Shown one piece after another: positions 8,623 through 17,564 of a DNA stretch of 64,000 bases. Every line of letters begins with the position of its first letter. Position 1 is the stretch's first letter. The translations under genes and the position numbers were made by a program. The stretch comes from Microbacterium terrisoli (GTDB lineage: Bacteria > Actinomycetota > Actinomycetes > Actinomycetales > Microbacteriaceae), in contig NZ_CP133019.1 in NCBI RefSeq assembly GCF_030866805.1, forward strand, positions 2,852,001-2,916,000, in the 5' to 3' direction. The notes under the pieces were generated by a model, which was not told the origin of the DNA, did not search any database, and saw nothing but the letters and a program-made list of their open reading frames with translations.

Positions 8623-8680
8623 CCGACCGCCCGCAGGCGATGCCGTAGACAATGTCGGAGGGACGCTCCATACTCGCGGG

Positions 8681-9097
8681 ATGAGAACACTCAACGCATA
8701 TCTCTCGTTCAAAGACAGCGCACGCGAGGCGATGAACCTCTACCAGTCGGTCCTGGGCGGTTCGCTCCAGATCACGACGTTCGCCGACTTCCCGCAGATG
8801 CCGCACGACGAGGCCGAGGCCGATCACGTCATGCACGCGGAACTGCGCACCGACGACGGCTTGGTGCTGATGGGGTCCGACACCCCCGACAGTGTGCCGT
8901 TCGCACCCCAGTCCGGTGTATCCGTCTCGCTCGGCGGCGACGACGAGGCGGCGATGCGCGCCGCGTGGGATGCCCTCGCCGAGGGCGGCACGGTCACGAT
9001 GCCGCTCGAACCGCCGGCGTGGGGCGGCCTGTTCGGCATGCTCGTCGACCGATTCGGCACCGCGTGGATGATCACCGTCGACGCGCCGACATCGTGA
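8681..9097 (+). CDS. VOC-family (PhnB-like) protein
   Basis: A 138-residue vicinal-oxygen-chelate fold protein of the PhnB / 3-demethylubiquinone methyltransferase-like subgroup: MRTLNAYLSFKDSAREAMNLYQ, the HAELRTDDGLVLMGSD strand, and the C-terminal GLFGMLVDRFGTAWMI typical of this group. These proteins are widespread and mostly uncharacterised; no substrate can be assigned. The ATG lies 6 nt behind CATACT (8669-8674). The TGA overlaps the GTG start of the next gene in a GTGA junction, so the two are translationally coupled. Confidence 0.85.
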   Translation: MRTLNAYLSFKDSAREAMNLYQSVLGGSLQITTFADFPQMPHDEAEADHVMHAELRTDDGLVLMGSDTPDSVPFAPQSGVSVSLGGDDEAAMRAAWDALAEGGTVTMPLEPPAWGGLFGMLVDRFGTAWMITVDAPTS

Positions 9098-9672
9098 CGG
9101 CACCACCGCCCGACGCACTCACTGCCCGCGACGCCGCCGCCTGGCGGCGATGGCTCGATGAGCACGAGTCCGCCTCGGACGGGGTGTGGCTCGTGCTCGC
9201 GAAGAAGGGCACGACCGAACCCACGTCGCTGACCTACGCCGAAGCGCTCGAAGAGGCGCTGTGCAGCGGATGGATCGACGGGCCCATCCGCGGGCGCGAC
9301 GAGCGGACGTTCCTGCAGCGGTTCACCCCGCGCCGGAACGGATCCATCTGGTCGCAGCGCAACGTGACCCGCATCGCGCAGCTGACAGCCGAGGGCCGCC
9401 TGCGCGAACGCGGGCGGCTCGAAGTCGAGCGTGCGCAGGCCGACGGGCGCTGGGACCGTGCCTATGCGGGATCGGCGACCGCCGAGCCGCCCGAGGCGCT
9501 GGTCGCCGCGCTGGCGGCGGCCCCCGACCTGCAGGCGGCGTTCGACGCACTCAGCCGCAGCGATCGGTATTCGATCCTGCACCCGCTGCTCACGGCCGCG
9601 TCACCGCAGACGTTCGAGTCACGTCTGCAGCGCGCGCTCGCCCGTCTGGCGGACCACGCTGAGCGGTCGTGA
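9094..9672 (+). CDS. YdeI/OmpD-associated family protein
   Basis: A 192-residue protein of the YdeI family: AAWRRWLDEHESASDGVWLVLAKKG, then SLTYAEALEEALCSGWIDG, TFLQRFTPRRNGSIWS and the C-terminal helical region with SRSDRYSIL. E. coli YdeI has been linked to resistance to cationic peptides, but the molecular function of the family is not established. The start is taken as GTG at 9094 because it overlaps the VOC stop (GTGA) and begins at the conserved N-terminus; the frame stays open upstream inside the VOC gene without similarity. Confidence 0.85.
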   Translation: MTAPPPDALTARDAAAWRRWLDEHESASDGVWLVLAKKGTTEPTSLTYAEALEEALCSGWIDGPIRGRDERTFLQRFTPRRNGSIWSQRNVTRIAQLTAEGRLRERGRLEVERAQADGRWDRAYAGSATAEPPEALVAALAAAPDLQAAFDALSRSDRYSILHPLLTAASPQTFESRLQRALARLADHAERS

Positions 9673-9703
9673 GCCGGCTCGACCCGAGCGACGCTGAACC
9701 GGC

Positions 9704-11809
9704 TCAGCCGATCCGGTCGGGGCGCACCCACTCGTGGTCGAGCACGTGCTGGTCGAGGAACGCGAACACCGTCTGATACCAGACGACCGCGTGCTGGGGC
9801 TTGAGGACCCAATGGTTCTCGTCGGGGAAGTACAAGAACTTGTGCGGCAGCGTGCCGTCCTGGGCGGCGAAGTGCTCGTTGAGCTCGGACCATAGGCGCA
9901 GGCCCTCCCCGATCGGCACACGGTAGTCACGGTCGCCGTGCACGACGAGCAACGGGGTGCGGATGTCGCCGACGAACCGATGCGGCGAGTTCTCGATCAT
10001 CGCCTCGGGCGTGAAGATCGACTGCCAGTAGCCGGAGTGGTCGGTGGTGCCGGCGAACTGGTCGAGCGCCCACAGGCTCGCGTGCGTGACGATCGCGCGG
10101 AACCGGTCGGTGTGCCCGGCGACCCAGTTGGCCATGTAGCCGCCGAACGAACCGCCCATGGCCGCCGTGCGGGTCTGGTCGATGTCATCGCGGGCGACGA
10201 CCGCGTCGGTGACTGCCATCAGGTCGGTGTAGGGGGCCGCGCCCCAGCTGTTCCACCCGCGGGCGATGAACTCCAGGCCGTAGCCCGTGGACAGCGCCGG
10301 GTCCGGCAGCAGCACGGCATACCCGCGGGCGACCAGCAGCTGCGGGTTCCACCGCCAGCTCCAGCCGTTCCAGCTGTTCAGCGGACCGCCGTGAATCCAC
10401 AGCAGCAGTGGGGCCGGGGCATCCTTCGAGGCTCCCTCGGGAAGCAGCAGCCACCCGCGCACTCGCGCGCCGTCAGCGACAGTGGTCTCCACCTCGACCA
10501 TCGTGGCGGGCACCTCGGGCAGCGGCGCTGGCAGGGGCAGCGCCCAGGCGGTGCCGGAGCCGGCACGTGTCCCGGCACCGCTCAGGCGCACGGGGTGCAA
10601 TGGGGCCATCCAGTTCGTGCGCAGCGCGACCACGTCGCCGGTCGCACGGTCGACGATCGCGTGCGTGTACGTGAAGTCGTCGTCCACCAGCTGCTCGGGC
10701 GCCGAGCCGTCCAGCGGAACCCGGAACACGGGACCGCGCCCGTTCTGATCGGCGGTGACCACGAGCGCCGTGCCGTCCGCGGCGAAGTCGATGCCGGTCG
10801 GCCAGCGGTCCCAGGTCTCGGCCAGGCGGCGAGCGCCGGTCCCGTCGATCGAGGCCGCCCACAGCTCCTGATCGGTGGGACCTGCCGGCGTGGCCTTGGC
10901 CGCGCGTACCCAGGCGAGCGTCGTGCCGTCGCGGCTGATCGCGGGCGCCTCCTGGTCGACCCGGGGCTCATCGCGCAGCACCGTGTGCGCGCCGGTCGCC
11001 ACGTCGATGGCGACCAGGCGGGCGCGCTGATCGCGGCCCTCCGGATGCGGCACAGCGGCGACCACGGTCGCCCCGTCGGGGGTGATCGCGACACCCGAGG
11101 CGTCGGCGGTGCGACCCGGGTGCGGAGTCAGGTCATGCGGACGGGGCAGGAACTCCGGATACGGGGTGGCCGCGCCATCCTTCTCGTCATCACCGTCGGT
11201 CTCGGTGCGCGCGATGCCCACCTGCTCGGTCAGCTCGCTCACGTGCAGGGCGAACAGGTGCGGCTCGTCGGGGCCGAGGTCGTGGTCCCAGAACCGCACC
11301 GGGTAGCCCTCGTGCAGGATCGCCGACACCTTGTGCTTCTTGCGGTCGGCCCGCAGGCGCGCGTCGTCTTCGACGGTGTCGGCGGCCGGCAGCAGCGGGG
11401 CCGAGATGACGACGACGTCGGATGCTGCAGCCACCGCCTCGATGGACGTGACGCCGCCGGCGAGCCGGGTGATCGGGCGTGCCTCTCCCCCACCCGCGGG
11501 CAGGAGCCACAGCTGGCCCGGCTCGTCGTCGGCGTCCGAGCCGTCGGGTCGCGCCGAGATGAACAGCACGTCACCGTCCGCCGTGTACGCGGGGGCGGAT
11601 TCACCCTTGGCCGACCGGGTGAGCCGGCGCGCGGGGCCGTCGGCACCGTCGGCGGGCACCTCCCACAGCGCACGGTCGAAGCCGGTGCCCTCTTCGTTCA
11701 GCGTCGCGACCGCGAGGACGGCGCGGCGTCCGTCGGGCGAAAGCGCCAGGTCTTCGACGCGGGGGATGGCGAGGTAGTGATCGAGGGAGTCGAACGGCGT
11801 TGTGCGCAT
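9704..11809 (-). CDS. S9-family prolyl oligopeptidase-type serine peptidase
   Basis: A 701-residue alpha/beta-hydrolase peptidase of family S9 (acylaminoacyl-peptidase/dipeptidyl-peptidase type). Residues about 1-430 form a beta-propeller with WD-like repeats (DLALSPDGRRAVLAVATL, FISARPDGSD, ITPDGATVVAAVPHPEGRD). The catalytic domain has the oxyanion-hole motif LLLWIHGGP, the nucleophile motif GGSFGGYMAN with Ser near 554, the Asp in HGDRDYRVP (about 629) and the His in DENHWV (about 666). No signal peptide is visible, so it is probably cytoplasmic. The ATG is 6 nt behind TAGCGT (11816-11821, minus strand), suggesting a leaderless mRNA. Confidence 0.92.
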   Translation of the reverse strand: MRTTPFDSLDHYLAIPRVEDLALSPDGRRAVLAVATLNEEGTGFDRALWEVPADGADGPARRLTRSAKGESAPAYTADGDVLFISARPDGSDADDEPGQLWLLPAGGGEARPITRLAGGVTSIEAVAAASDVVVISAPLLPAADTVEDDARLRADRKKHKVSAILHEGYPVRFWDHDLGPDEPHLFALHVSELTEQVGIARTETDGDDEKDGAATPYPEFLPRPHDLTPHPGRTADASGVAITPDGATVVAAVPHPEGRDQRARLVAIDVATGAHTVLRDEPRVDQEAPAISRDGTTLAWVRAAKATPAGPTDQELWAASIDGTGARRLAETWDRWPTGIDFAADGTALVVTADQNGRGPVFRVPLDGSAPEQLVDDDFTYTHAIVDRATGDVVALRTNWMAPLHPVRLSGAGTRAGSGTAWALPLPAPLPEVPATMVEVETTVADGARVRGWLLLPEGASKDAPAPLLLWIHGGPLNSWNGWSWRWNPQLLVARGYAVLLPDPALSTGYGLEFIARGWNSWGAAPYTDLMAVTDAVVARDDIDQTRTAAMGGSFGGYMANWVAGHTDRFRAIVTHASLWALDQFAGTTDHSGYWQSIFTPEAMIENSPHRFVGDIRTPLLVVHGDRDYRVPIGEGLRLWSELNEHFAAQDGTLPHKFLYFPDENHWVLKPQHAVVWYQTVFAFLDQHVLDHEWVRPDRIG

Positions 11810-11860
11810 CGCCCCACGCTATCGCCGCCGCCTTTCCGGTGCACGTCCGACCCGGCGGCG

Positions 11861-12697
11861 CTACATCTCCTCGTGGGTGTTCGGATCCATGTCGGGGCGC
11901 ACGCGGCCGCGCTCCAGCCCTGACAGGGCCGCCACCTCGGCATCGGTGAGGGCGAAGTCGAACACGTCCGCATTCTCACGCTGACGGCCGGCATGCGCGG
12001 ACTTCGGAATCGGCGTCGACCTCAGCTGGATGTGCCAGCGCAGCACCACCTGCGTCGGCGTCACGTCGTGGGCGGCTGCGACATCCTGCACCGCCTGCTC
12101 GGTCAACAGCTCGCTGCGCCGCGCGAGCGGGCTCCAACTCTCGGTGCGGATGCCGTGCGCGATGTGGAAGTCGCGCAGGGATGCCTGCGGGTAATACGGG
12201 TGCAACTCGACCTGATTGACCGCCGGAGTGACCCCGGTCTCATCGATCAGCCGGGTCAGCATCGGCTCGGTGAAGTTCGAGACGCCGATCGAGCGGACCA
12301 GGCCCTCCTCGCGCAGCCGGATCATCGCCCGCCACGTCTCGAGGTACTTGTCGAGGCTCGGGTTGGGCCAGTGGATGAGGTACAGATCGATGCGATCCAG
12401 TCCCAGCCGCCCGATCGATGCGCGGGCGCTGGCCAGCGTCTGTTCGTATCCGTGGTCCCGGCCGGGCACCTTGGTCGTGACGATGAGGTCGTCGCGGTCC
12501 AGCTCGCTGCGACGCACGGCCTCGCCGACCTCGGACTCGTTCTCGTAGTTGACCGCGGAGTCCAGCAGCCGGTAGCCGACGCTGATCGCCGAAGCGACGG
12601 CATCCACCCCCTCATCTCCGTTGAGCAGGTAGGTGCCGAAGCCCAGTTCGGGCAGCGAGGTGCCGTCGTTGAGGGGCACTGTGGGAATCGTGGTCAT
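11861..12697 (-). CDS. Aldo/keto reductase
   Basis: An NADPH-dependent reductase of the AKR5 / 2,5-diketo-D-gluconate reductase-like group, 278 residues. The catalytic tetrad is visible: Asp46 and Tyr51 in LLDSAVNYENE, Lys76 in VTTKVPG and His109 in LYLIHWPNP. The coenzyme-phosphate motif IPKSAHAGRQREN is near the C-terminus. The physiological substrate is unknown. It is divergent from the acyl-CoA ligase gene, with 60 bases between the start codons. Confidence 0.92.
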   Translation of the reverse strand: MTTIPTVPLNDGTSLPELGFGTYLLNGDEGVDAVASAISVGYRLLDSAVNYENESEVGEAVRRSELDRDDLIVTTKVPGRDHGYEQTLASARASIGRLGLDRIDLYLIHWPNPSLDKYLETWRAMIRLREEGLVRSIGVSNFTEPMLTRLIDETGVTPAVNQVELHPYYPQASLRDFHIAHGIRTESWSPLARRSELLTEQAVQDVAAAHDVTPTQVVLRWHIQLRSTPIPKSAHAGRQRENADVFDFALTDAEVAALSGLERGRVRPDMDPNTHEEM

Positions 12698-12757
12698 GGC
12701 TCCATCCTGCCGCCGCTCGCTCTGGCCACGCGACGCGCCGGACGGTAGCGTCTGGGC

Positions 12758-14452
12758 ATGAGCACGATTTCACCCGAAGAGGTCGCGCGCCGCCGCGACG
12801 CGCTCGAGCAGTCGCTCGGCTCCTGGACGCCACGTACCCTGTCTGCGGCCTTCGACGACGCTGCCGCGCGATTCGGCGACCGACCGTTTGCGATCACGGA
12901 CGCCGAGACCCTGACGTATTCCCAGGTCGCAGACCGATCACGGCGCCTGGCCGCCGGACTCATCGACCTCGGCGTGCGCCCGGGCGACCGGGTCGCGATG
13001 CTCGTCGACAACCGCATCGACTATCCGGTGCTGAAGTTCGCGATCGCGCGGACCGGAGCGATCGCGGTCGCGCTGAACTACTCCTATCGCGGCGATGAGA
13101 TCGTGCAGCGGCTCGCACAGGCCGAAGCGTCGGTGCTGATCAGCATCGACCGGTCGGTGGCCACGGACTTCCTCGCCGTGTTCGATGAGCGGTTCGGCGG
13201 CTGGGAGCGCGAGGTGCACAGCACCGAGGTGCCCTCGCTGCGTCGCATCGTGCTGGTCGAGGATGGATGGCGCAGCGGCGCTGTGACCGCTCCCGCGCTG
13301 AGTGGACGAGGCGGCCTCGCCGCCGTGGATGAGGCATCCGCCCGCATCGCGGCCGACGACGTGGCCGACATCGTATTCACGTCGGGCACGACCGGCCATG
13401 CGCTGGGCGCCGAACTGACGCACGACATGCTGCTGCGCAGCGCGTACGGCTCGGCCTATCACCGGGCCTTCGACGACGGATGGCGCATCGGATTCGCGCT
13501 GCCGCTGTATCACGTCTTCGGGTACATCGAGGGGATGCTCGCGGTGATCTTCGCCGGAGGTGCGATCGTGCCGCAGAAGGTGTTCAACCCCCGCGCCACC
13601 CTCGAGCAGATCGAGCGCCACCGCATCAACGAGGTGCTGTTCGTGCCGACCATGACCGTGGCCGTGGTCGACCAGGCGGCCAAGACGCACGTCGATCTGT
13701 CGAGCCTGCAGTCCGTCTTCTCGGCCGCCGCGCCTGCTCCGGTGTGGCTGTGGGAGCGGGTGATGACCGACCTGAACCCGCAGATGATCTTCACGGGGTA
13801 CGGGCAGACCGAGGTGTCGGCCGCCACTGCGCTCACGCATCCCGGAGATGCCATCGAGACCGTCTCGGCGGTCGTGGGCGCATTCAAGAAGGGGGGCCGC
13901 GCGGCGGTGGACGCGTCGGGTCTGCTCGCCGAGTACCGCACGGTCGACCCGTTCGACGGGCACGCGCTGCCCGACGGCGCCGAGGGTGAGCTCGTGGTGC
14001 GGGGTCCGCAGGTGACCCGCGGCTATGTCGGATCAGGCGCGCCGCAGGCGGTGGACGCCGACGGCTGGCTGCGCACCGGCGATCTCGGGTTCGTCGACGC
14101 CGACGGCTACATCCACCTGCGCGGTCGCAGCAAGGAGCTGTTCAAGGTCGGTGGAGAACTGGTGTCGCCGTCCGAGGTCGAACAGGTGCTCAGCGCGGCG
14201 GACGGCGTGAGCCAGGCGTATGTCGCCGGAGTCCCCGACGAGCGCTACGGCGAGGTCGGCTGGGCGTGGGTGGTGCCGGTCGAGGGCATCGAGCTCGACG
14301 AGCGGGTGCTGCTGACCCACACCCGCAAACATCTGGCGCCGTTCAAGGTTCCCCGCGGAATCACGATCGTCACCGTCGAGGACCTGCCGATGACGACCAC
14401 GGGCAAGATCCAGAAGTACCTGCTGGTCGCCTCACACGCCGACAGGGAATGA
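12758..14452 (+). CDS. AMP-binding long-chain acyl-CoA ligase family protein
   Basis: A 564-residue member of the ANL adenylating superfamily, predicted to activate a carboxylic or fatty acid as the acyl-AMP and transfer it to CoA. Motifs run in order: P-loop VFTSGTTGHALGAELTH (about 208), FTGYGQTEVS (about 347), TGDLGFVDADGYIHLRGRSKELFKVGGE hinge region (about 440-470) and the C-terminal catalytic Lys in TTTGKIQKYL (about 549). The P-loop lacks the usual PKG after TSGTTG. The ATG is 6 nt behind TAGCGT (12746-12751), a leaderless arrangement. Substrate chain length cannot be read from the sequence. Confidence 0.9.
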   Translation: MSTISPEEVARRRDALEQSLGSWTPRTLSAAFDDAAARFGDRPFAITDAETLTYSQVADRSRRLAAGLIDLGVRPGDRVAMLVDNRIDYPVLKFAIARTGAIAVALNYSYRGDEIVQRLAQAEASVLISIDRSVATDFLAVFDERFGGWEREVHSTEVPSLRRIVLVEDGWRSGAVTAPALSGRGGLAAVDEASARIAADDVADIVFTSGTTGHALGAELTHDMLLRSAYGSAYHRAFDDGWRIGFALPLYHVFGYIEGMLAVIFAGGAIVPQKVFNPRATLEQIERHRINEVLFVPTMTVAVVDQAAKTHVDLSSLQSVFSAAAPAPVWLWERVMTDLNPQMIFTGYGQTEVSAATALTHPGDAIETVSAVVGAFKKGGRAAVDASGLLAEYRTVDPFDGHALPDGAEGELVVRGPQVTRGYVGSGAPQAVDADGWLRTGDLGFVDADGYIHLRGRSKELFKVGGELVSPSEVEQVLSAADGVSQAYVAGVPDERYGEVGWAWVVPVEGIELDERVLLTHTRKHLAPFKVPRGITIVTVEDLPMTTTGKIQKYLLVASHADRE

Positions 14453-14479
14453 GTCGCGGCACCTCACGTTGTCCTGAAC

Positions 14480-15115
14480 ATGACCACTGTAGGAATCATC
14501 GGCGCAGGACACATCGGATCGACTCTGGCACGCGGGCTCGTGGACCGCGGCTACGACGTCGTCATCGCGAACTCGCGCGGGCCCGCGACGCTCGCCGACC
14601 TTGTGGGCGAACTCGGCGGCACGGCGCGGGCGGCCACAGCGGTCGAGGCTGCCGAGGCCGCGGACTGGGCGATCGTGACGGTTCCGCTGAAGGCGTTGCC
14701 CGACATCCCTGCAGAGCCCCTGGCGGGCAAGATCGTGCTGGACACCTGCAACTACTACTGGGAGCGCGACGGCCACATCGCGGCCCTCGACGACAAGCAG
14801 ACCACCACCTCTCAGCTGGTGCAGGACCACCTCGCCGGGGCGAAGGTCGTCAAGGCGTTCAACCAGATCGGCTCGGGCCAGATCCTCACCGACGGGTCAC
14901 CGGCGGGCACCTCCAACCGGCGCGCGCTGCCGACGGCCAGCGACCACGACGACGCCGCAGCACTGGTCATGGCGCTGTATGAGGACCTCGGCTACGACGC
15001 GGTCAACCTCGGACCGCTCAGCGAGAGCTGGCGCATCGAGCGCGACCAGCCGGCGTACGTCGTGCGGCAGAACGCCGACGAGCTGCGCGCGAACGCCGCC
15101 CGCGCGGTGCGCTGA
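14480..15115 (+). CDS. NAD(P)/F420-type oxidoreductase, Rossmann fold
   Basis: A 211-residue protein of the 'NADP oxidoreductase, coenzyme F420-dependent' family. The N-terminal dinucleotide fingerprint is GIIGAGHIGSTLARGL (residues 5-20). It is followed by VVIANSRGP, which resembles the NADP-phosphate-binding loop of F420:NADPH reductases. The catalytic-side motif VVKAFNQIGS is near residue 120. Whether the partner is F420 or another acceptor cannot be decided; Microbacteriaceae differ in F420 use. It lies 27 bases downstream of the acyl-CoA ligase and may be cotranscribed with it. Confidence 0.8.
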   Translation: MTTVGIIGAGHIGSTLARGLVDRGYDVVIANSRGPATLADLVGELGGTARAATAVEAAEAADWAIVTVPLKALPDIPAEPLAGKIVLDTCNYYWERDGHIAALDDKQTTTSQLVQDHLAGAKVVKAFNQIGSGQILTDGSPAGTSNRRALPTASDHDDAAALVMALYEDLGYDAVNLGPLSESWRIERDQPAYVVRQNADELRANAARAVR

Positions 15116-15263
15116 GGTTCGGCGGGATGCTCAACCAGCAGAGGCGGGTGCAACGGCTTCGCGCGACGCGCGCAGTTCGTCCTCGAAGAGGCGTGGTCGG
15201 CGCGACTGATACACAGCAGACGTGCACGATCTCACGAGGGGCGAGGCGACTAGCGTGGAAACC

Positions 15264-16943
15264 ATGAGCGCTCCGATCGATCCCACGACCACCTCCGCCT
15301 GGGCCGAACTGCTGCAGCAGAAGGCGCAGCTGAAGCCCGACCTGCGCGGCTGGTTCGCCACCGACCCGGACCGCGCCGATCGGCTGTCGTTCGACGCGGC
15401 CGACCTGCACGTCGACCTATCGAAGAACCTCGTCACCGATCAGGTCGTCGCCTCGCTCGTGCGCCTGGCCGAGCAGACCGGGGTCGGCGAGCGCTTCGCG
15501 CAGATGCTCTCCGGCGTCCACATCAATACGACCGAAGACCGTGCCGTGCTGCACACGGCTCTGCGCCGACCCGCCGGCGCCACAGCCGAACTGGTGGTCG
15601 ACGGACAGGACGTCGATCACGACGTCCACGAGGTGCTCGACCGCATGCGCGCGTTCGCCGACCGGGTGCGCGAGGGCTCGTGGAACGGCGTGACCGGCAA
15701 GAAGGTCACACACGTGGTCAACATCGGCATCGGCGGATCGGATCTCGGCCCGGTCATGGTCTACGAGGCCCTCAAGCCGTATGCCGATGCCGGCATCGAG
15801 GCGCGGTTCATCTCGAACATCGACCCCACAGACCTCGCCCAGACCACGTCAGACCTCGACCCCGAGACGACGCTGTTCATCGTGGCATCCAAGACGTTCA
15901 CGACGCTCGAGACGCTCACGAACGCGCGGCTGGCCCGCGACTGGCTGTGGTCAGGATTGCAGGCTGCGGGCGCGATCGACGGGTCCGACCAGCAGAAGAA
16001 AGATGCCGTGGCCCACCACTTCGTCGCGGTCTCGACGGCGCTCGACAAGGTGGCCGCGTTCGGCATCGACACCGACAACGCGTTCGGGTTCTGGGACTGG
16101 GTCGGCGGCCGGTATTCGGTCGACTCGGCGATCGGACTGTCGCTTGAGCTCGCACTCGGCCCCGACGTGTTCGAGGAGCTGCTGGCGGGGTTCCACGCAA
16201 TCGACGAGCACGTGGCATCCACTCCTCTCGAACGCAACGTGCCGGTGCTGATGGGCCTGCTCAACGTCTGGTACAACAACCTGCTGGGCGCCCAGTCGCA
16301 CGCGGTGCTGCCGTATGCGCAGCTGCTGCACCGGTTCCCGGCCTACCTGCAGCAGTTGACGATGGAATCCAACGGCAAGTCCGTGCGCTGGGACGGGTCG
16401 CCGGTGGTCACCGACACCGGCGAGGTGTTCTGGGGCGAGCCGGGCACGAACGGGCAGCACGCGTTCTATCAGTTGATCCACCAGGGCACGCGGCTGATCC
16501 CGGCCGACTTCATCGGCTTCGCCAACCCCGCCTACCCGCTCAAGGACGGCGACCGTGACGTGCACGGGCTGTTCCTGGCCAACTTCCTCGCGCAGACCAA
16601 GGCGCTCGCGTTCGGCAAGACCGCCGAAGAGGTCGAGGCCGAAGGGACGACCGGGCCCCTGGTGGCTGCGCGCACGTTCAGCGGCAACCGCCCGACGACG
16701 TCGATCTTCGCGCCGGCGCTGACGCCGCGGGTGCTCGGCGAGCTCATCGCGCTGTACGAGCACATCACGTTCACGCAGGGCACGGTGTGGGGCATCAACT
16801 CGTTCGATCAGTGGGGCGTTGAGCTCGGCAAGCAGCTCGCGCTGCAGATCGCTCCGGCGATCGAGGGAGACGAAGACGCGGTGGCCGCGCAGGATGCCTC
16901 GACCCGCGGGCTGCTGGAGTACTACGCGGCGCACCGCTCCTGA
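15264..16943 (+). CDS. pgi: Glucose-6-phosphate isomerase
   Basis: Interconverts glucose 6-phosphate and fructose 6-phosphate in glycolysis/gluconeogenesis. The protein has 559 residues, near the 550 usual for the long bacterial form. Visible motifs are GIGGSDLGP (phosphate binding), the family signature DWVGGRYSV in the FGFWDWVGG region, [22 protein letters not shown] with the catalytic His, and the C-terminal signature [10 protein letters not shown] with the active-site Lys. The open frame extends 14 codons upstream, but the ATG at 15264 lies 7 nt after the -10 box TAGCGT (15251-15256) and starts a normal N-terminus, so it is preferred. Confidence 0.96.
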   Translation: MSAPIDPTTTSAWAELLQQKAQLKPDLRGWFATDPDRADRLSFDAADLHVDLSKNLVTDQVVASLVRLAEQTGVGERFAQMLSGVHINTTEDRAVLHTALRRPAGATAELVVDGQDVDHDVHEVLDRMRAFADRVREGSWNGVTGKKVTHVVNIGIGGSDLGPVMVYEALKPYADAGIEARFISNIDPTDLAQTTSDLDPETTLFIVASKTFTTLETLTNARLARDWLWSGLQAAGAIDGSDQQKKDAVAHHFVAVSTALDKVAAFGIDTDNAFGFWDWVGGRYSVDSAIGLSLELALGPDVFEELLAGFHAIDEHVASTPLERNVPVLMGLLNVWYNNLLGAQSHAVLPYAQLLHRFPAYLQQLTMESNGKSVRWDGSPVVTDTGEVFWGEPGTNGQHAFYQLIHQGTRLIPADFIGFANPAYPLKDGDRDVHGLFLANFLAQTKALAFGKTAEEVEAEGTTGPLVAARTFSGNRPTTSIFAPALTPRVLGELIALYEHITFTQGTVWGINSFDQWGVELGKQLALQIAPAIEGDEDAVAAQDASTRGLLEYYAAHRS

Positions 16944-16958
16944 CGACAGGCTTCTCGG

Positions 16959-16979
16959 TCGGCCGCCCCGCGCGGCCGA
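16959..16979. terminator. Hairpin between convergent pgi and the small gene
   Basis: A perfect 8-bp inverted repeat TCGGCCGC (16959-16966) / GCGGCCGA (16972-16979) with a 5-base loop sits 16 bases after the pgi stop and directly before the stop of the convergent small gene. There is no U-run, so factor-independent termination is uncertain, but the position suits a bidirectional terminator. Confidence 0.45.
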
Positions 16980-17267
16980 TCATCCGTGGTAGAGCATCGA
17001 CGTGTAAGCATGCTGCCGGAGGGACTCGTACTGCTCTCGGGCCGTCGCCTCGCGGACTGCGGAGTGCGGTCTGACGATTCCCCGCTCGGCGCGCCGCCGG
17101 ACGCGATGCTCGGCGCGCTGTATCAGCCAGAGGCCCACGCGCAGCGCGAACCGGTCGGCGAGCCGCATCCGCGAATCGAGCGGGCCACCGTCGATGCCGC
17201 TGTCGATGCCGCTGTACGGGCGGGCGGCGACGTGCGTCGGCGAGGGCACCGGTGTTGCAGTGATCAT
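16980..17267 (-). CDS. Small basic protein of unknown function
   Basis: A 95-residue protein with a Pro/Thr-rich N-terminus and a basic amphipathic middle (RMRLADRFALRVGLWLIQRAEHRVRRR), ending in REQYESLRQHAYTSMLYHG. I do not recognise a characterised family. It has no complete membrane span, though GLWLI could sit at a membrane surface. ATG at 17267 is chosen because AGGTGG lies about 7 nt upstream; an in-frame GTG at 17291 lies inside the operator. The 43-bp palindromic operator immediately upstream closely matches that of the tetR gene at 24 kb, which suggests control by that repressor or a related one. Confidence 0.6.
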   Translation of the reverse strand: MITATPVPSPTHVAARPYSGIDSGIDGGPLDSRMRLADRFALRVGLWLIQRAEHRVRRRAERGIVRPHSAVREATAREQYESLRQHAYTSMLYHG

Positions 17268-17280
17268 GATCCGACCACCT

Positions 17281-17323
17281 GATGTGTACACTGTTCACAT
17301 CTCATGTAAACAGCGTACACATC
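17281..17323. promoter_or_regulatory. 43-bp palindromic operator, TetR-like
   Basis: Arms GATGTGTACACTGTTCACAT (17281-17300) and its near-complement at 17304-17323 match at 18 of 20 positions around the 3-base centre CTC. On the minus strand the palindrome contains a plausible promoter (TTTACA, then TACACA 16 bases later) for the small gene at 17267. A closely related site lies upstream of the TetR gene at 23974-24014: 23 of 29 positions are identical over the promoter-bearing half. Autorepressing TetR proteins bind sites of this type. Confidence 0.65.
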
Positions 17324-17381
17324 CTGCGCCACACGTCAAGACCCGATCTCGGCCACGCGGTGCGCCGCGCCACGGCCTCCG

Positions 17382-17512
17382 GTTGAGTCGTCACTTGTCA
17401 CCACGCGGCGCAGCACAAATCGCAAGTGCCGACTGAACGTGAGGCCCCGATATTCGGTCGCCACTTGCTACCACCCACAGGTGGTGCATACCGTCAGAGG
17501 TGACGACTGAAC
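17382..17512. repeat. Four alternating copies of a ~16-bp repeat (REP-like)
   Basis: Related 16-mers alternate in orientation: GTTGAGTCGTCACTTG (17382-17397), CAAGTGCCGACTGAAC (17423-17438), ATTCGGTCGCCACTTG (17452-17467) and GAGGTGACGACTGAAC (17497-17512). They make two inverted pairs in the non-coding stretch downstream of the aldo/keto reductase gene. The rest of 17324-17564 shows no gene. They may act as terminators or be REP/BIME-like elements. Confidence 0.6.
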
Positions 17513-17564
17513 GGCCGAGACGGCCCGCGTAGCCAGGGGTGACGGACTGGGGCGAATGTCCGGG

